DNA of 64,000 nucleotides from Lysinibacillus sphaericus (GCF_002982115.1 NZ_CP019980.1:1434001-1498000), one strand, 5' to 3'. Shown: positions 46,567 through 57,415, numbered from the stretch's first letter. Numbers and translations: made by a program. The notes: generated by a model from the sequence alone, not told the origin.

Positions 46567-47931
46567 ATGCAAACAACCAGTTCAAGAACAAAGATGAAAA
46601 CAATCAATGGGGATTCATTAACACCAATCTTAATTTTTAGACGCTTGCAAGGCACCCATAAATTTTTACTGGAGAGTTCAGCACAGCATGAAGGCGCAGG
46701 ACGTTATTCTTTTATCGGCGCAAATCCACGAAAAACCTATAAAGGTGTGGGCGATGAGATAGAGGAATATTCCTATAAAACAGGAAAAACGTATACACAT
46801 AAAGGTGATCTTTTTGTACTGTTGAAGCGCTTGATGCCACGTATTTCTAATACAACCGAATTTCCTTTTTCAGGTGGTGCCGTTGGTTATATTGGTAGTA
46901 ATGCAACGAACATCGTTTTAAATCATCAAGGAATGTTAGAACTACCAGATGTTCATTTCCATGTCTATGAAACCATTATTGTGTTTGACCATCTAACGGA
47001 TGAGGTGACTTGCATTCATACGAACATCGATGCAGAAAAAAAAGAGCCAAATTTAGAGGAGCTAGCTCACCAGTTGTTAACGGGCAATGAAGGGGAGGAT
47101 ACTTCATGGAGTTACGATGGACTAACAACGCTATCAAATCAAGAACTTGAATCCACTGTGACATCGTTAACTAAGACGTTAAGCGAAGAGCATACACGTG
47201 TTGTCCTGTCCAAACGCTTTATTGCCAATATACAAGGAGATGCATTGGCGCTCTATCGCCAATTACGTAAAAAAACGCCTGCGCCGTACATGTATTTTGT
47301 CACTTTCGATGATCATATTGTGCTGGGAACATCACCTGAAAGTTTAGTTCGAGTACAAGATGAACATGTCATTGCGACGCCAACTGAAGGCTCTTGTGCA
47401 CGAGGTGCAACAAACGTAGAAGATTTAGATAATGAACGTCAGCTATATGAAAATGCTGAGGTAAGGAAATCGCATGCAAGTCTTGTTTCGGCTGTACAAC
47501 AAAAACTAGCCACTGTTTGTTTCCCTGATTCTATCAAGCTAGTTGAAACGATGAAAATTGAGCGGTCAAAGCAAGCAATGCATATGACATCACGTCTGGA
47601 GGGGCAGCGCTTACCGATGCTTCATGCAGTAGATGTATTGGCTGCTATGATGCCAACATTCGCAGCTATTAATATCGCAAACGAGCAAACAGTAGAAAAA
47701 ACAGCTCAAACAGCAGGTGTTTTTGGTGGAGCTATTGGATTTATAGGGTTTAATGGGCATTTAGATTTTTCATTAACAGGCAAATCCATTGTAGTGGAAA
47801 ACGAAAAGATGCATACACAATCCGCTGTTATGGTAACTAAATATTCAAATGTCGGCAGTGTATTGACACAAGTAACAGCAGAACAACAGTTGTTTTTACA
47901 ACATTTAGAATATGAAGGTGGGGCTAAATGA
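46567..47931 (+). CDS. trpE: Anthranilate synthase component I
   Basis: Makes anthranilate from chorismate with ammonia or a glutamine amidotransferase partner. The 454 residues carry the tryptophan feedback-site motif KFLLESS near residue 37, the chorismate-binding FVTFDDHIVLGTSPESLVRV, ATPTEGSCARGATNVEDLDNE, and the C-terminal GGAIGFIGFNGHLDFSLTGKS. AAAGGGG stands before ATG 46567. The stop overlaps trpD (ATGA). No trpG follows, so the amidotransferase is probably the shared PabA/TrpG from a folate operon, as in B. subtilis. Confidence 0.96.
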   Translation: MQTTSSRTKMKTINGDSLTPILIFRRLQGTHKFLLESSAQHEGAGRYSFIGANPRKTYKGVGDEIEEYSYKTGKTYTHKGDLFVLLKRLMPRISNTTEFPFSGGAVGYIGSNATNIVLNHQGMLELPDVHFHVYETIIVFDHLTDEVTCIHTNIDAEKKEPNLEELAHQLLTGNEGEDTSWSYDGLTTLSNQELESTVTSLTKTLSEEHTRVVLSKRFIANIQGDALALYRQLRKKTPAPYMYFVTFDDHIVLGTSPESLVRVQDEHVIATPTEGSCARGATNVEDLDNERQLYENAEVRKSHASLVSAVQQKLATVCFPDSIKLVETMKIERSKQAMHMTSRLEGQRLPMLHAVDVLAAMMPTFAAINIANEQTVEKTAQTAGVFGGAIGFIGFNGHLDFSLTGKSIVVENEKMHTQSAVMVTKYSNVGSVLTQVTAEQQLFLQHLEYEGGAK

Positions 47932-48962
47932 TGGACAGTATACAACAAAAGGTACAGCAACGACAGCATTTAATGTATGAAGAAATGATTGAAGCAGCTC
48001 AATGGATGTTCCAACAGGAGACGCCAAAAGATGCTATCGCTAAATTTTTAATAGCCTTATCTGCAAAGGGTGAAACGGCACATGAAGTTGCAGCATTAGC
48101 AACAGTAATGCGTTCGTTTGCGCTCCAAGTGCCAGCAGAAGCTGGGGTTTATATGGATAACTGTGGTACAGGAGGAGACGGCTTAAATACATTTAATATT
48201 AGTACTGCATCAGCCTTTGTCTTGGCAGGAGCAGGCGTTAAAATGGCGAAGCACGGGAATCGCAAGATTTCTTCTGCATCAGGTAGTGCAGATGTGTTAG
48301 AGGCTTTAGGTATTCATACGAATATATCGATTGAACAAACACTGACACTTTTAGAAACAGAAGGAATTGCCTTTTTATATGCTCCAAATGTCCATCCGAA
48401 ATTAAAACGTATTGGGGAAGTACGACGTGCCTTAGGAAAGCCTACTATTTTTAATCTTGTCGGCCCACTGACAAATCCCGTCCCTTTAGCCACACAATTT
48501 ACGGGCATTAATCGTCCCAACTTTGTAATGGAATATGCCTCTGTTTTACAAATGCTTGGACGGGAGCGGGCGATTGTCGTTTCTGGTCCGAAAGGGTTAG
48601 ATGAAGCATCACTTGCCGGTCAAAATACAGCCATCTTAGTAGATAAAGGTGACTTAATTCCATTTGCCTTAACAGCAGAAGATGTCGGGCTACACTATGC
48701 ACCCCTAGAAGCGATACGCGGTGGCAATGCTGATGAAAATGCAACTATTATGCGTAAATTACTCGCTGGTGAACAAAGTGCCTATTTCGATACGGTATTG
48801 TTAAATGCCGCAATAGGTCTGTTCAGCCAAGGAACAGCACAAACCGTTCAAGAAGGTGTTGAAATGGCAAAAGATAGTATTTTCAGCGGCCGTGCATTGC
48901 AGAAATTAGAGGCAGTTGTTGCCTTTAGTGAAAAAATAAAAGAAGTGGAGATTGGGCTATGA
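47928..48962 (+). CDS. trpD: Anthranilate phosphoribosyltransferase
   Basis: Transfers the phosphoribosyl group from PRPP to anthranilate. The 344-residue protein has the signature DNCGTGGDGLNTFNISTASA, KHGNRKISSASGSADVLEALG and FLYAPNVHPKLKRIGEVRRALG. Start ATG 47928 or 47931 (two consecutive ATG codons), with GAAGGTGGGG upstream. Overlaps trpE and trpC by four bases each. No fused TrpG domain. Confidence 0.97.
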   Translation: MMDSIQQKVQQRQHLMYEEMIEAAQWMFQQETPKDAIAKFLIALSAKGETAHEVAALATVMRSFALQVPAEAGVYMDNCGTGGDGLNTFNISTASAFVLAGAGVKMAKHGNRKISSASGSADVLEALGIHTNISIEQTLTLLETEGIAFLYAPNVHPKLKRIGEVRRALGKPTIFNLVGPLTNPVPLATQFTGINRPNFVMEYASVLQMLGRERAIVVSGPKGLDEASLAGQNTAILVDKGDLIPFALTAEDVGLHYAPLEAIRGGNADENATIMRKLLAGEQSAYFDTVLLNAAIGLFSQGTAQTVQEGVEMAKDSIFSGRALQKLEAVVAFSEKIKEVEIGL

Positions 48963-49750
48963 ATATATTAACAAAAATAATTGAACAGAAGAAAATAGAA
49001 GTAGACGCATTGCTTACACAACCAGATCCATTAGCCAATTGCAACGAGATAAAACGTAACGCTCTTTTTGCAACGTTAAAGTCTGCTGATACGTTACAAG
49101 TTATCGCCGAAATGAAACGCGCATCTCCATCCAAAGGTCTAATTGCAGAGGGCGCTAATCCAGTAAAACAGGCAAAAATTTATGCACAAGCTGGTGCAGC
49201 CGCCATTTCGGTTTTAACAGATAAAATGTTTTTTCAAGGCTCGTTTGAAGATTTAGCAGCCGTTGCGAAGGCGGTTCAAACGCCACTTCTGTGTAAAGAC
49301 TTTATGATTGACCGTGTGCAAATTCGCTTTGCGAAGGCTGCTGGAGCATCAATCATTTTACTTATCGTTGCAGCACTTGACGATGTAATGTTACAAGATT
49401 TATATCGCTTCGCCACAAGTTTAGGTCTTGAAGTATTAGTCGAAGTGCACGATATTGAAGAGCTTGAACGAGCACTCGCTGTTGGGGCAAAGCTAATTGG
49501 GGTCAATAACCGAGATTTGCGTACATTTGAAGTGGATTTAGAGCGAACAAGAGAAATTGCAAAAGTCTTTCCATTTGGGGAGCAACGTATGCTTATTAGC
49601 GAGAGCGGAATTTGGCATAGTGATGATGCCAAAAAGGTTGCAGCGATGGGAGCAAGTGCTGTTCTTGTAGGAGAGTCATTAATGCGCAGTGGCGATGCAG
49701 GTGTAGCACTTCAACAATTACAAGTAAATAAAGCAGGTGCATCACTATGA
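48959..49750 (+). CDS. trpC: Indole-3-glycerol-phosphate synthase
   Basis: Closes the indole ring from carboxyphenylamino-deoxyribulose phosphate. The 263-residue TIM barrel shows VIAEMKRASPSKGLIAEG (catalytic lysine and phosphate site), LCKDFMIDRVQI, LLIVAALDDVML, LVEVHDIEEL and IGVNNRDLRTFEVDLERT. GTGGAGATTGGG lies upstream; overlaps trpD and trpF by four bases each. Confidence 0.97.
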   Translation: MNILTKIIEQKKIEVDALLTQPDPLANCNEIKRNALFATLKSADTLQVIAEMKRASPSKGLIAEGANPVKQAKIYAQAGAAAISVLTDKMFFQGSFEDLAAVAKAVQTPLLCKDFMIDRVQIRFAKAAGASIILLIVAALDDVMLQDLYRFATSLGLEVLVEVHDIEELERALAVGAKLIGVNNRDLRTFEVDLERTREIAKVFPFGEQRMLISESGIWHSDDAKKVAAMGASAVLVGESLMRSGDAGVALQQLQVNKAGASL

Positions 49751-50361
49751 CGAAAGTGAAAATTTGTGGTTTGAAAGAAGTCCAGCATGTGCAAGCCGCA
49801 GTGCAGGCAGGTGCAGACGCCATCGGTTTTGTCTTTGCGCCAAGCAAACGTCAAGTAACCATTGAACAAGCGCAACAATTGGCCAAACATGTACCCGATG
49901 GAATAAAGAAAATTGGTGTCTTTGTCAATCCAACGCCTGAAGAATTACGTTCGGCAGTATTAACTGTGCCATTGGATTATGTACAGTATCATGGTGAGGA
50001 ATCTCCAGAGTTTATTATCCAACAAGGCTATCCATCCATTAAGGCTTTGTCTGTGCATTGCGCTGAAGATGTGCAGGCAGCTACTAACTACGATGTGGAT
50101 TATTACTTATTTGATGCACCTGGCACAGATTATAAAGGTGGTAGTGGACATACATTTGATTGGACATTACTTGAAGCTGCTGGTATTCCACAACATAAAC
50201 TAATTTTAGCTGGTGGTTTAAAATTAGACAATATTCAAGAGGCACTGTCACTCGTATCACCTTTTATGGTAGATGTTTCAAGTGGTGTGGAAACAGAGGG
50301 TAGTAAGGATACAGCAAAAATAACAGCATTTCTACAAGCAGTAAAGAGGGGGAGAGTATAA
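49747..50361 (+). CDS. trpF: Phosphoribosylanthranilate isomerase
   Basis: Amadori isomerisation of phosphoribosylanthranilate. The 204-residue TIM barrel starts [17 protein letters not shown] with the catalytic cysteine in KICGLK, contains [26 protein letters not shown], and ends with [15 protein letters not shown] and [14 protein letters not shown]. Couples to trpC (four-base overlap) and trpB (one-base overlap). Confidence 0.96.
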   Translation: MTKVKICGLKEVQHVQAAVQAGADAIGFVFAPSKRQVTIEQAQQLAKHVPDGIKKIGVFVNPTPEELRSAVLTVPLDYVQYHGEESPEFIIQQGYPSIKALSVHCAEDVQAATNYDVDYYLFDAPGTDYKGGSGHTFDWTLLEAAGIPQHKLILAGGLKLDNIQEALSLVSPFMVDVSSGVETEGSKDTAKITAFLQAVKRGRV

Positions 50362-51569
50362 TGCATTCATTGGCAAATAGCGTACCAACAAAGGAAGGGC
50401 GCTACGGAAAATTTGGTGGGCAGTATGTCCCAGAAACTTTAATGACAGCATTAATTGAATTAGAAGCAGCATTTGATGAAGCGATGGCAGATCAGGCATT
50501 TACGAACGAGTTAGCATATTACTTAAAGGAATATGTAGGACGTGAGACGCCACTGTACTTTGCTGAAAATTTAACGAATGAGCTTGGTGGTGCCAAAATT
50601 TATTTAAAACGTGAAGATTTAAACCATACAGGCGCACATAAGATTAATAATGCGATTGGCCAAGCACTTCTTGCTAAGCGTATGGGAAAAAAGAAAATCG
50701 TCGCGGAAACAGGTGCAGGGCAACATGGTGTAGCGACAGCGACTGCTTGTGCTTTATTGAATTTGGAATGTGTCGTATTTATGGGTGCAGAAGATATTAA
50801 ACGACAGCAATTAAATGTTTTCCGTATGGAGTTACTTGGCACAAAGGTAGAGTCTGTAGAGACAGGGTCAAAAACATTAAAAGATGCTGTCAATGCTGCA
50901 CTACGTTACTGGGTGACGAATGTTGAAGATACACATTATATTTTAGGTTCAGCTCTAGGTCCACATCCATTCCCAAAAATTGTACGTGATTTCCAACGGA
51001 TCATTGGTGTGGAGACAAGAACGCAAATATTGGAAAAAGAAGGGCGTTTACCCGATGCAGTAGTCGCATGTATAGGCGGTGGTAGCAATGCGATTGGCAT
51101 GTTCCATCCATTTGTAGATGATGAAGCGGTCGCATTATATGGTGTAGAAGCAGCTGGCAGTGGTATTGACACTGGAAAGCATGCAGCAGCTATTGCTGGT
51201 GGGCAGTTAGGCGTTCTACACGGAGCGTATATGTATTTACTGCAAGATGACAATGGTTTTGTGCAGGAGGCTCATTCCATTTCGGCTGGCCTTGATTATC
51301 CAGGTAAGGGGCCTGAACATTGTTATTTGCATGATATTGGTCGAGCAAAGTTTGATTCGATCACAGATACTGAGGCGCTTGAAGGTTTACAATTACTAAG
51401 TCGGACGGAAGGGATATTACCTGCATTAGAAAGTGCTCACGCCATTGCCTATACTGCGAAGATTGCACAAGAAATGGATGCAGATGATATTATTGTTGTT
51501 TGTTTATCGGGTCGCGGGGATAAGGATGTCCATACGGTACGTGCAATACTTGGAGGTGAGCAATCATGA
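50361..51569 (+). CDS. trpB: Tryptophan synthase beta subunit
   Basis: PLP enzyme that joins indole and serine to give tryptophan. The 402 residues have [16 protein letters not shown], the PLP lysine in [38 protein letters not shown], the PLP-phosphate loop [15 protein letters not shown] and [22 protein letters not shown] precedes ATG 50361. Overlaps trpF by one and trpA by four bases, for alpha-beta complex formation. Confidence 0.98.
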   Translation: MHSLANSVPTKEGRYGKFGGQYVPETLMTALIELEAAFDEAMADQAFTNELAYYLKEYVGRETPLYFAENLTNELGGAKIYLKREDLNHTGAHKINNAIGQALLAKRMGKKKIVAETGAGQHGVATATACALLNLECVVFMGAEDIKRQQLNVFRMELLGTKVESVETGSKTLKDAVNAALRYWVTNVEDTHYILGSALGPHPFPKIVRDFQRIIGVETRTQILEKEGRLPDAVVACIGGGSNAIGMFHPFVDDEAVALYGVEAAGSGIDTGKHAAAIAGGQLGVLHGAYMYLLQDDNGFVQEAHSISAGLDYPGKGPEHCYLHDIGRAKFDSITDTEALEGLQLLSRTEGILPALESAHAIAYTAKIAQEMDADDIIVVCLSGRGDKDVHTVRAILGGEQS

Positions 51570-52360
51570 CAACTTTACAACAGGCAATTGAACAAGTAAA
51601 AAATGCAGGGAATAAAGCTTTTGTGCCCTATATTATGGCGGGGGATGGAGGACTTAGTACAGTAAAGCCTACTATCTTGTCGCTACAAAAAATGGGGGTA
51701 ACAGCTATTGAGATCGGAATTCCTTTTACCGATCCTGTTGCAGACGGTCCTACTATTGAGCAGGCTGGTGAGCGCGCATTAGCAGAAGGTGTAACATTGC
51801 GTAATGTTTTAGAGACACTTGCATCATTCCGTCAAGAAATTACTGTGCCATTAGTCGTGATGACCTATTTTAACCCTGTTTTAGCTTATGGCTTAGAGCA
51901 ATTTGCTAGTGCTTGTGTGGCAGGGGGTGTCAAAGGATTAATCGTCCCTGACGTACCACTTGAAGAAAGTGCCATACTGCGTCAAACGTTAAATCCTCAT
52001 GGTGTGGATATTGTGCAGCTTGTATCATTAACAAGTCCACCAGAGCGAATTGCTCGTATTGCAGCGGCTAGTCAAGGCTTTGTCTATGCTGTAACGGTGA
52101 ACGGCATTACGGGAGCACGTGCAAGTTTTGCGGATGATTTAGAAGGTCATTTTCAACGTCTGCGAGAGATGTGTCACATACCGGTATTAGCTGGCTTTGG
52201 TATTTCAACACCACAACAAGTTGTGAGCATGGGGGCACTTGGGGACGGTGTCATTGTAGGTAGTACAATAGTAGAGGCCTTGCATAAAGGCAACGTTGCG
52301 AAGGTCGAAGCATTAGTCGCTGCCTCAAAAGGAACGATTGAGACGTCAACGCCTTTATAG
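51566..52360 (+). CDS. trpA: Tryptophan synthase alpha subunit
   Basis: Splits indole-glycerol phosphate and channels indole to TrpB. The 264-residue TIM barrel shows the catalytic glutamate in [20 protein letters not shown] and the aspartate in [15 protein letters not shown], with [12 protein letters not shown] and [13 protein letters not shown] (phosphate site). CTTGGAGGTGAG precedes ATG 51566. Last gene of trpEDCFBA; a repeat copy and a terminator follow. Confidence 0.97.
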   Translation: MTTLQQAIEQVKNAGNKAFVPYIMAGDGGLSTVKPTILSLQKMGVTAIEIGIPFTDPVADGPTIEQAGERALAEGVTLRNVLETLASFRQEITVPLVVMTYFNPVLAYGLEQFASACVAGGVKGLIVPDVPLEESAILRQTLNPHGVDIVQLVSLTSPPERIARIAAASQGFVYAVTVNGITGARASFADDLEGHFQRLREMCHIPVLAGFGISTPQQVVSMGALGDGVIVGSTIVEALHKGNVAKVEALVAASKGTIETSTPL

Positions 52361-52370
52361 CAAATTGTGC

Positions 52371-52396
52371 GAGAATTGTTTGCGTGCCTGGCACCG
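52371..52396 (+). repeat. Dispersed intergenic repeat, copy 4
   Basis: GAGAATTGTTTGCGTGCC followed by TGGCACCG, between the trpA stop and its terminator. The core GTGCCTGGCAC is a perfect 5+1+5 palindrome. Confidence 0.65.
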
Positions 52397-52399
52397 AGT

Positions 52400-52425
52400 C
52401 TACTCTTTTTTAGAGTAGGCTTTTT
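52400..52425 (+). terminator. Intrinsic terminator of the trp operon
   Basis: CTACTCT (52400-52406) and AGAGTAG (52412-52418), then GCTTTTT. Confidence 0.8.
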
Positions 52426-52546
52426 ATTATGGATGCAAAAAACGTTATCTTAGAACATTGATGCAATTTGGATAAACTAGTAAGCTAGTGAATAGTGCGT
52501 ATTGGCGCGATTTTCGGTATAATAGCCTTCGTGAGGAAGTGAGAAA

Positions 52547-54886
52547 ATGATTTTATCAAAAAAAAGATGGCAGGTCGAGCGTCCAGACGCACAACTTGTC
52601 CAAACATTACAAAATGACTTACAACTTTCTGCTATTGCGGCAAAAATTTTAGCAGCACGAGGCTGTACAACATCAGCTGATGCAGAAAGCTTATTAAATA
52701 TGACAGAAGCAAATATTCACGACCCATTTTTAATGCATGGTATGGCAGAAGCGGTAGCGCGCATTCAACAAGCGCTTGAAAATAACGAGAAAATATTAGT
52801 GTACGGAGACTATGACGCGGATGGTGTAACAAGTACGACGGTAATGCTCCATGTCTTACTAGACCTTGGCGCAGATGTGTCCTTTAAAATACCGAATCGC
52901 TTTTTACATGGCTATGGTCCGAGTGAAGCATTATTTCGTGAAGCTCATGAAGAGGGCGTTCAATTAATACTAACGGTTGATAACGGTATCTCTGGGATTG
53001 AGCCAATCCGAGTGGCCAAAGAACTTGGAATGGATGTCATCGTGACAGATCACCATGAGCCAGGGGAGGAGTTACCGCAAGCAGATATCATTTTACATCC
53101 GCGTGTACCTGAAGGACATTATCCATTTGGTGAGTTAGCAGGTGTTGGCGTGGCGTTTAAATTAGCACATGCCCTTTATGGTGAGCTGCCAACCCATTTA
53201 TTTGAATTTGTAGCAATTGGTACGGTTGCAGATTTAGTTCCGTTAGTGGATGAAAATCGTTATCTTGTAAAGCGTGGCATTGAGGAAATGCGTCGTTCAC
53301 TTAGTCCATGGATTCAAGCGTTATGTGAGGTGGCAAGTGCGGAACAAGCTACAATTAATGAGGAAACAATCGGCTTTTACTTTGGGCCGCGCTTAAATGC
53401 AGTTGGGCGTCTAGGTGAAGCATCGCCAGCTGTTGAGTTGCTCATGGCAGAGGATACAGCAAAGGCGACAGCATTAGCCAAACAACTAAATGGATGTAAT
53501 GCAGAACGTAAAGATATTGTGAAAAGTATTACCGATGAAGCGATTGCCTTCATTGAAGCAGATAAGAAAATTGGTGATTCTCTTGTGTTAGTTGTTGCAG
53601 GGGAAGGCTGGAATGCTGGTGTTGTAGGGATTGTCGCATCTAGACTTGTTGAACTTTATTATCGTCCAACAATTGTACTGTCACTAGATTTTGAGAAAGG
53701 GACAGCAAAGGGATCAGCCCGTAGTATTGAAGGGTTCCATTTATACAATGAATTGGCGAAAAATAGAGATATTTTACCGCATTTTGGCGGGCATCCGATG
53801 GCAGCGGGGATGACATTGCCATTAGAGCACGTTGATGAACTGCGCGCACGCTTGGATGCGCAAGCAAGAGCTTGTTTAACCGAAGAGCAATTAACACCAG
53901 TTCTTTCTATTGATATACCACTTAAAATTGATGAGATTTCCGCAGATGCTATTGAAGAAATTGCCATGCTCGGTCCATTTGGCACTGATTTTCCAAAGCC
54001 AGTATATGTACTTGAGGATGTGGAAATCGCATCGATGCGAAAAATTGGTGCTGCAGAAAATCACATTAAAATGGAATTAACTGACGGTCTTGAAAAATTG
54101 GATAGTGTAGGATTTAACAAAGGTCATTTATACCATGAGCTGACTTACGGTATTAAAGTGTCGTTTACTGGCGATCTTCAAATTAATGAATGGCAAGGAC
54201 GTAAAAAGCCTCAGTTTATGATTGAAGATGTTCAAACGACAGAGTGGCAATTATTCGATATTCGTGGCATACGCCAAACATCTCGATGGTTACACACGGT
54301 ACCAAAAGAGGAAGCGGTCTTTTTGGCGTTTCGTCCTGAGACAATCAGCTATTATCATTCATTGCTTGGTGTGTCAATTCAGTTAGTAGATGCTGAGCTG
54401 TCCAATGTAGAGCAAACAGATTATATTGTGTTGCTAGATTTACCGCACAATGTTCAATTATTAGAAAATGTGTTAAGCAAAACAGCACCTACACGTATTT
54501 ATGCCCATTTCTACATGCCAGATTCCCAGTACTTTAATGGCATACCTACACGTGAGCAGTTTGCGTGGTACTATAAATTTTTAAAGCAACGTCCTGCATT
54601 CCCACTAGACATGCATTTACCGGATTTAGCCAAACATACTGGTTGGCCATTAGAAGCATTAAAATTTATGACACAGGTGTTTTTTGAGCTTAATTTTGTT
54701 AGAATGGAGAGTGGACTGACGACTGTCAACGTGAATGCGCCAAAAACGGCATTAACTGAGGCACCGTCTTACAAACAACGTTCTGAACAGATTGAAATAG
54801 AGCAAAAACTTGTCTATGCGCCATATATAGAGTTAAAGCAATGGTTTGATGAACGATTAAATTTATATGCGAATACAGTTTCGTAG
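52547..54886 (+). CDS. recJ: Single-stranded-DNA-specific exonuclease RecJ
   Basis: 5-prime to 3-prime exonuclease of the DHH family acting in recombination and repair. The 779 residues contain the DHH motifs [32 protein letters not shown] and [14 protein letters not shown], the DHHA1 domain with [16 protein letters not shown] and [13 protein letters not shown], and the long Bacillus-type C-terminal extension. GAGGAAGTGAG precedes ATG 52547; a TATAAT lies at 52518-52523. Followed 14 bases on by apt. Confidence 0.96.
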   Translation: MILSKKRWQVERPDAQLVQTLQNDLQLSAIAAKILAARGCTTSADAESLLNMTEANIHDPFLMHGMAEAVARIQQALENNEKILVYGDYDADGVTSTTVMLHVLLDLGADVSFKIPNRFLHGYGPSEALFREAHEEGVQLILTVDNGISGIEPIRVAKELGMDVIVTDHHEPGEELPQADIILHPRVPEGHYPFGELAGVGVAFKLAHALYGELPTHLFEFVAIGTVADLVPLVDENRYLVKRGIEEMRRSLSPWIQALCEVASAEQATINEETIGFYFGPRLNAVGRLGEASPAVELLMAEDTAKATALAKQLNGCNAERKDIVKSITDEAIAFIEADKKIGDSLVLVVAGEGWNAGVVGIVASRLVELYYRPTIVLSLDFEKGTAKGSARSIEGFHLYNELAKNRDILPHFGGHPMAAGMTLPLEHVDELRARLDAQARACLTEEQLTPVLSIDIPLKIDEISADAIEEIAMLGPFGTDFPKPVYVLEDVEIASMRKIGAAENHIKMELTDGLEKLDSVGFNKGHLYHELTYGIKVSFTGDLQINEWQGRKKPQFMIEDVQTTEWQLFDIRGIRQTSRWLHTVPKEEAVFLAFRPETISYYHSLLGVSIQLVDAELSNVEQTDYIVLLDLPHNVQLLENVLSKTAPTRIYAHFYMPDSQYFNGIPTREQFAWYYKFLKQRPAFPLDMHLPDLAKHTGWPLEALKFMTQVFFELNFVRMESGLTTVNVNAPKTALTEAPSYKQRSEQIEIEQKLVYAPYIELKQWFDERLNLYANTVS

Positions 54887-54900
54887 GAGGAGCAAGAACT

Positions 54901-55413
54901 ATGGATTTAAAGCAATACGTGACAACAGTTGAGAACTGGCCAAAAGAAGGCATCAGCTTCAAGGATATTACAACAATTATGGATAACGGTCCAGCTTACA
55001 AATATGCAACAGATCAAATCGTAGCTTATGCTAAGGAAGTAGGCGCAGAAATTATTGTAGGTCCTGAAGCACGTGGTTTCATTATCGGTTGCCCAGTTGC
55101 CTATGCGCTTGAAATTGGCTTTGCGCCAGTTCGTAAACCAGGAAAATTGCCACGTGAAGTCATTAGTGCAGATTACGGTTTAGAGTATGGTAAAGATACT
55201 TTAACAATGCATAAAGATGCCATCAAACCAGGTCAGAAAGTACTTATCTGTGATGATTTACTAGCTACTGGTGGTACAGTCGAGGCAACAGTACGCTTAA
55301 TTCAACAATTAGGTGGAGAAGTTGTTGGCTGTGCATTCCTAATCGAGCTAAAAGAACTAAATGGCCGTGCAAAACTTGGCGATTTAAGTGTAAAAACTTT
55401 AATTCAATATTAA
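54901..55413 (+). CDS. apt: Adenine phosphoribosyltransferase
   Basis: Salvages adenine to AMP with PRPP. The 170-residue protein shows [35 protein letters not shown], the flexible-loop region [10 protein letters not shown] and the PRPP motif [27 protein letters not shown] precedes ATG 54901. In B. subtilis relA follows directly; here about 4.3 kb intervene. Confidence 0.98.
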   Translation: MDLKQYVTTVENWPKEGISFKDITTIMDNGPAYKYATDQIVAYAKEVGAEIIVGPEARGFIIGCPVAYALEIGFAPVRKPGKLPREVISADYGLEYGKDTLTMHKDAIKPGQKVLICDDLLATGGTVEATVRLIQQLGGEVVGCAFLIELKELNGRAKLGDLSVKTLIQY

Positions 55414-55419
55414 TAACCA

Positions 55420-55451
55420 AAAAGGCTGTCCCAAAGTGGGCAGCCTTTTTT
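55420..55451 (+). terminator. Intrinsic terminator after apt
   Basis: AAAGGCTG and CAGCCTTT, extended by CCCA/TGGG with one bulge, end in T6. Confidence 0.9.
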
Positions 55452-55485
55452 GGTGTCAGGCACGCAAACAATTTGTACACAATTC
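55452..55485 (-). repeat. Dispersed intergenic repeat, copy 5
   Basis: On the minus strand the copy reads AATTGTTTGCGTGCCTGACACC, preceded by GAATTGTGTACA. It lies between the apt terminator and the marR stop. Confidence 0.6.
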
Positions 55486-55489
55486 GAGT

Positions 55490-55948
55490 CTACCTTTTTT
55501 CATAGGATTTCACTACTTTTTGTATTTTTTGGAGCGTGTTATAAAAATTTATATATTGTTCGAATCCAATATCATGGATGATTTTTTCCTGTAAGTCTTT
55601 CCAAATAGGTGTTGCTTCATTTAGTTTTTCCAGGCCGGTAGTAGTTAGGGAGATAATTTTTGTTCGGCCATCTTGGGAATCTTGGGTAATAGCCACATAG
55701 CCATTTTTTTTCAAAAGATTGACATTGCGGGTTATTGTCGTCTGGTCAAGTGAAAGAATAATGCCTAGTTGACTAACTGAAACGGCTTGATGCTTTGCTA
55801 TATTGGCTAACAGAGCGTATTGCGTAACTTTTAAATTAGTAGGTTCAAGAATTTTATCGTATAACTGCGTTACAACTCTAGTCTTCTTTCTAAGATTTGT
55901 ACATACGCAAATTTGAGTATAGTCAATGTCTGTGTATACTTTCTCCAT
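55490..55948 (-). CDS. MarR-family transcriptional regulator
   Basis: A 152-residue winged-helix regulator: KVTQYALLANIAKHQAVSVSQLGIILSLDQTTITRNVNLL is the DNA-binding part in outline (about residues 37-77), then the wing GYVAITQDSQDGRTKIISLTT. A cysteine pair near the N-terminus (QICVCT) could sense oxidants. AAAAGGAGAG precedes ATG 55948; TTG 55951 is an equal alternative. Divergent from an MFS transporter whose promoter carries inverted repeats, so it probably represses that transporter and itself. Confidence 0.88.
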   Translation of the reverse strand: MEKVYTDIDYTQICVCTNLRKKTRVVTQLYDKILEPTNLKVTQYALLANIAKHQAVSVSQLGIILSLDQTTITRNVNLLKKNGYVAITQDSQDGRTKIISLTTTGLEKLNEATPIWKDLQEKIIHDIGFEQYINFYNTLQKIQKVVKSYEKR

Positions 55949-56013
55949 CAAATAAGCTCTCCTTTTATGTTTTTTAATTGTTTATATTATAGCACTTAAA
56001 TGGAAAATATTTC

Positions 56014-56057
56014 TTGACATAAAAAATAACAAGTTATTATTATATATGTATATACAT
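56014..56057 (+). promoter_or_regulatory. Promoter with candidate MarR operators before the MFS gene
   Basis: TTGACA (56014-56019) and TATTAT (56038-56043) are 18 bases apart. The inverted repeat ATAAC-AA-GTTAT (56026-56037) fills the spacer, and ATGTATATACAT (56046-56057) is a perfect 12-base palindrome just after the -10. Either could bind the divergently encoded MarR protein. Confidence 0.55.
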
Positions 56058-56121
56058 GTATTTTTATTTTATATGAAAATATCCTTAAAGTGTTACATTA
56101 TCTGAGAATGTAGGTGGCTTT

Positions 56122-57390
56122 ATGAAACGTATTCATTACAGCTGGTTTGTTTTAGCGATTACTTTTTTCTCCATTATTGTAGCGGGTATTACTTTATCTT
56201 CATCTGGTGTTTTTATTGGTCCGTTTGAACAGGAGTTTGGCTGGGATCGTTCAATCATTGCAATGGCTTTTGCCATCAGCCTTTTTTTATATGGCATTTC
56301 AGGCCCATTTATGGCAGCACTACTTGAAGTGATTGGATTAAAGAAAATGATGTTAGCTGCGATGATAATATTAGTCATAGGGATCTCGCTCACATTGTTG
56401 ATGCAACAAGCATGGCAATTAATGATAATTTGGGGCTTTATTATTGGTTTAGGAGCTAGTCTCTTTTTAACAGTATTAAGTCCTTTTGTGGCGAATCATT
56501 GGTTTGAGAAAAGAAGAGGGCTTGCATTAGGAATACTAACAGCTAGTACTGCAACAGGCCAATTAGTACTGCTCCCAATTTTAGCGATGATGATTGAACA
56601 TTACTCATGGCGTTGGGCAATTGCATTAATCATTGTGTTAAGTTCGATCATGTTAATGATTATTGCATTGTTTATGAAAAATAAACCGATGGATGTGGGA
56701 CTTCTTGCATATGGTCTTGACGAAGAACGATTGGAAGATGTAGTAGAAAATAAGAAAAATCCAATCGTTATTGCCTTTAATGGTTTATTTGAGGCTGTGA
56801 AAGTGAAAGCATTTTGGCTTTTGGCTGGTAGTTTCTTTATTTGTGGATTATCGACTAGTGGCTTAATAGGTACACATTTTGTATCGTATTGTATTAGTTT
56901 CGGTATTCCGTTAGTAACAGCAGCATCTTTTCTATCCTTCATGGGAATTTTTAATCTAGTAGGAACAACATTATCAGGCTGGTTATCGGATCGCTTCGAT
57001 AATCGTTGGTTACTATTTTGGTATTATCTTTTACGGGGGGCTTCCTTAGTTTTACTGCCGTATGCATTAGTGCAAGGCTCTTTACCATTACTTATCATGT
57101 TTACTGTCTTTTATGGACTAGATTGGATTGCAACTGTACCGCCAACTGTTAGTATCTCAAGGCAAATTTTTGGTACCCAAAAAAGCGGAGTTATTTATGG
57201 CTGGATATTCGCTTCCCATCAGGCAGGCGCAGCAGTAGCAGCATATGGGGGAGGTCTTATCTATAAACTTTTCAATTCTTATACTTGGGCATTTTTCTTG
57301 GCTGGCGTTTTTTGTGTTTTAGCTGGTTTGTTTGTCATCATTGTAAAAAAACAAGTCCCGAATGTCATGCATAATGCTGATACAGCATAA
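56122..57390 (+). CDS. Major facilitator superfamily transporter
   Basis: A 422-residue protein with 12 predicted helices in two halves and a central cytoplasmic loop (AYGLDEERLEDVVENKKN). It resembles the oxalate/formate antiporter and monocarboxylate-like MFS branch: SSSGVFIGPFEQEFGWDRS near the N-terminus, NHWFEKRRGLALGILTASTATGQ after helix 4, SGWLSDRFDNRW in the second half. Substrate unknown. The ribosome site before ATG 56122 is weak (TGTAGGTGG). The divergent MarR gene suggests substrate- or stress-induced expression. Confidence 0.85.
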   Translation: MKRIHYSWFVLAITFFSIIVAGITLSSSGVFIGPFEQEFGWDRSIIAMAFAISLFLYGISGPFMAALLEVIGLKKMMLAAMIILVIGISLTLLMQQAWQLMIIWGFIIGLGASLFLTVLSPFVANHWFEKRRGLALGILTASTATGQLVLLPILAMMIEHYSWRWAIALIIVLSSIMLMIIALFMKNKPMDVGLLAYGLDEERLEDVVENKKNPIVIAFNGLFEAVKVKAFWLLAGSFFICGLSTSGLIGTHFVSYCISFGIPLVTAASFLSFMGIFNLVGTTLSGWLSDRFDNRWLLFWYYLLRGASLVLLPYALVQGSLPLLIMFTVFYGLDWIATVPPTVSISRQIFGTQKSGVIYGWIFASHQAGAAVAAYGGGLIYKLFNSYTWAFFLAGVFCVLAGLFVIIVKKQVPNVMHNADTA

Positions 57391-57415
57391 TAGTATAAAC
57401 AATATGGAACGGACA

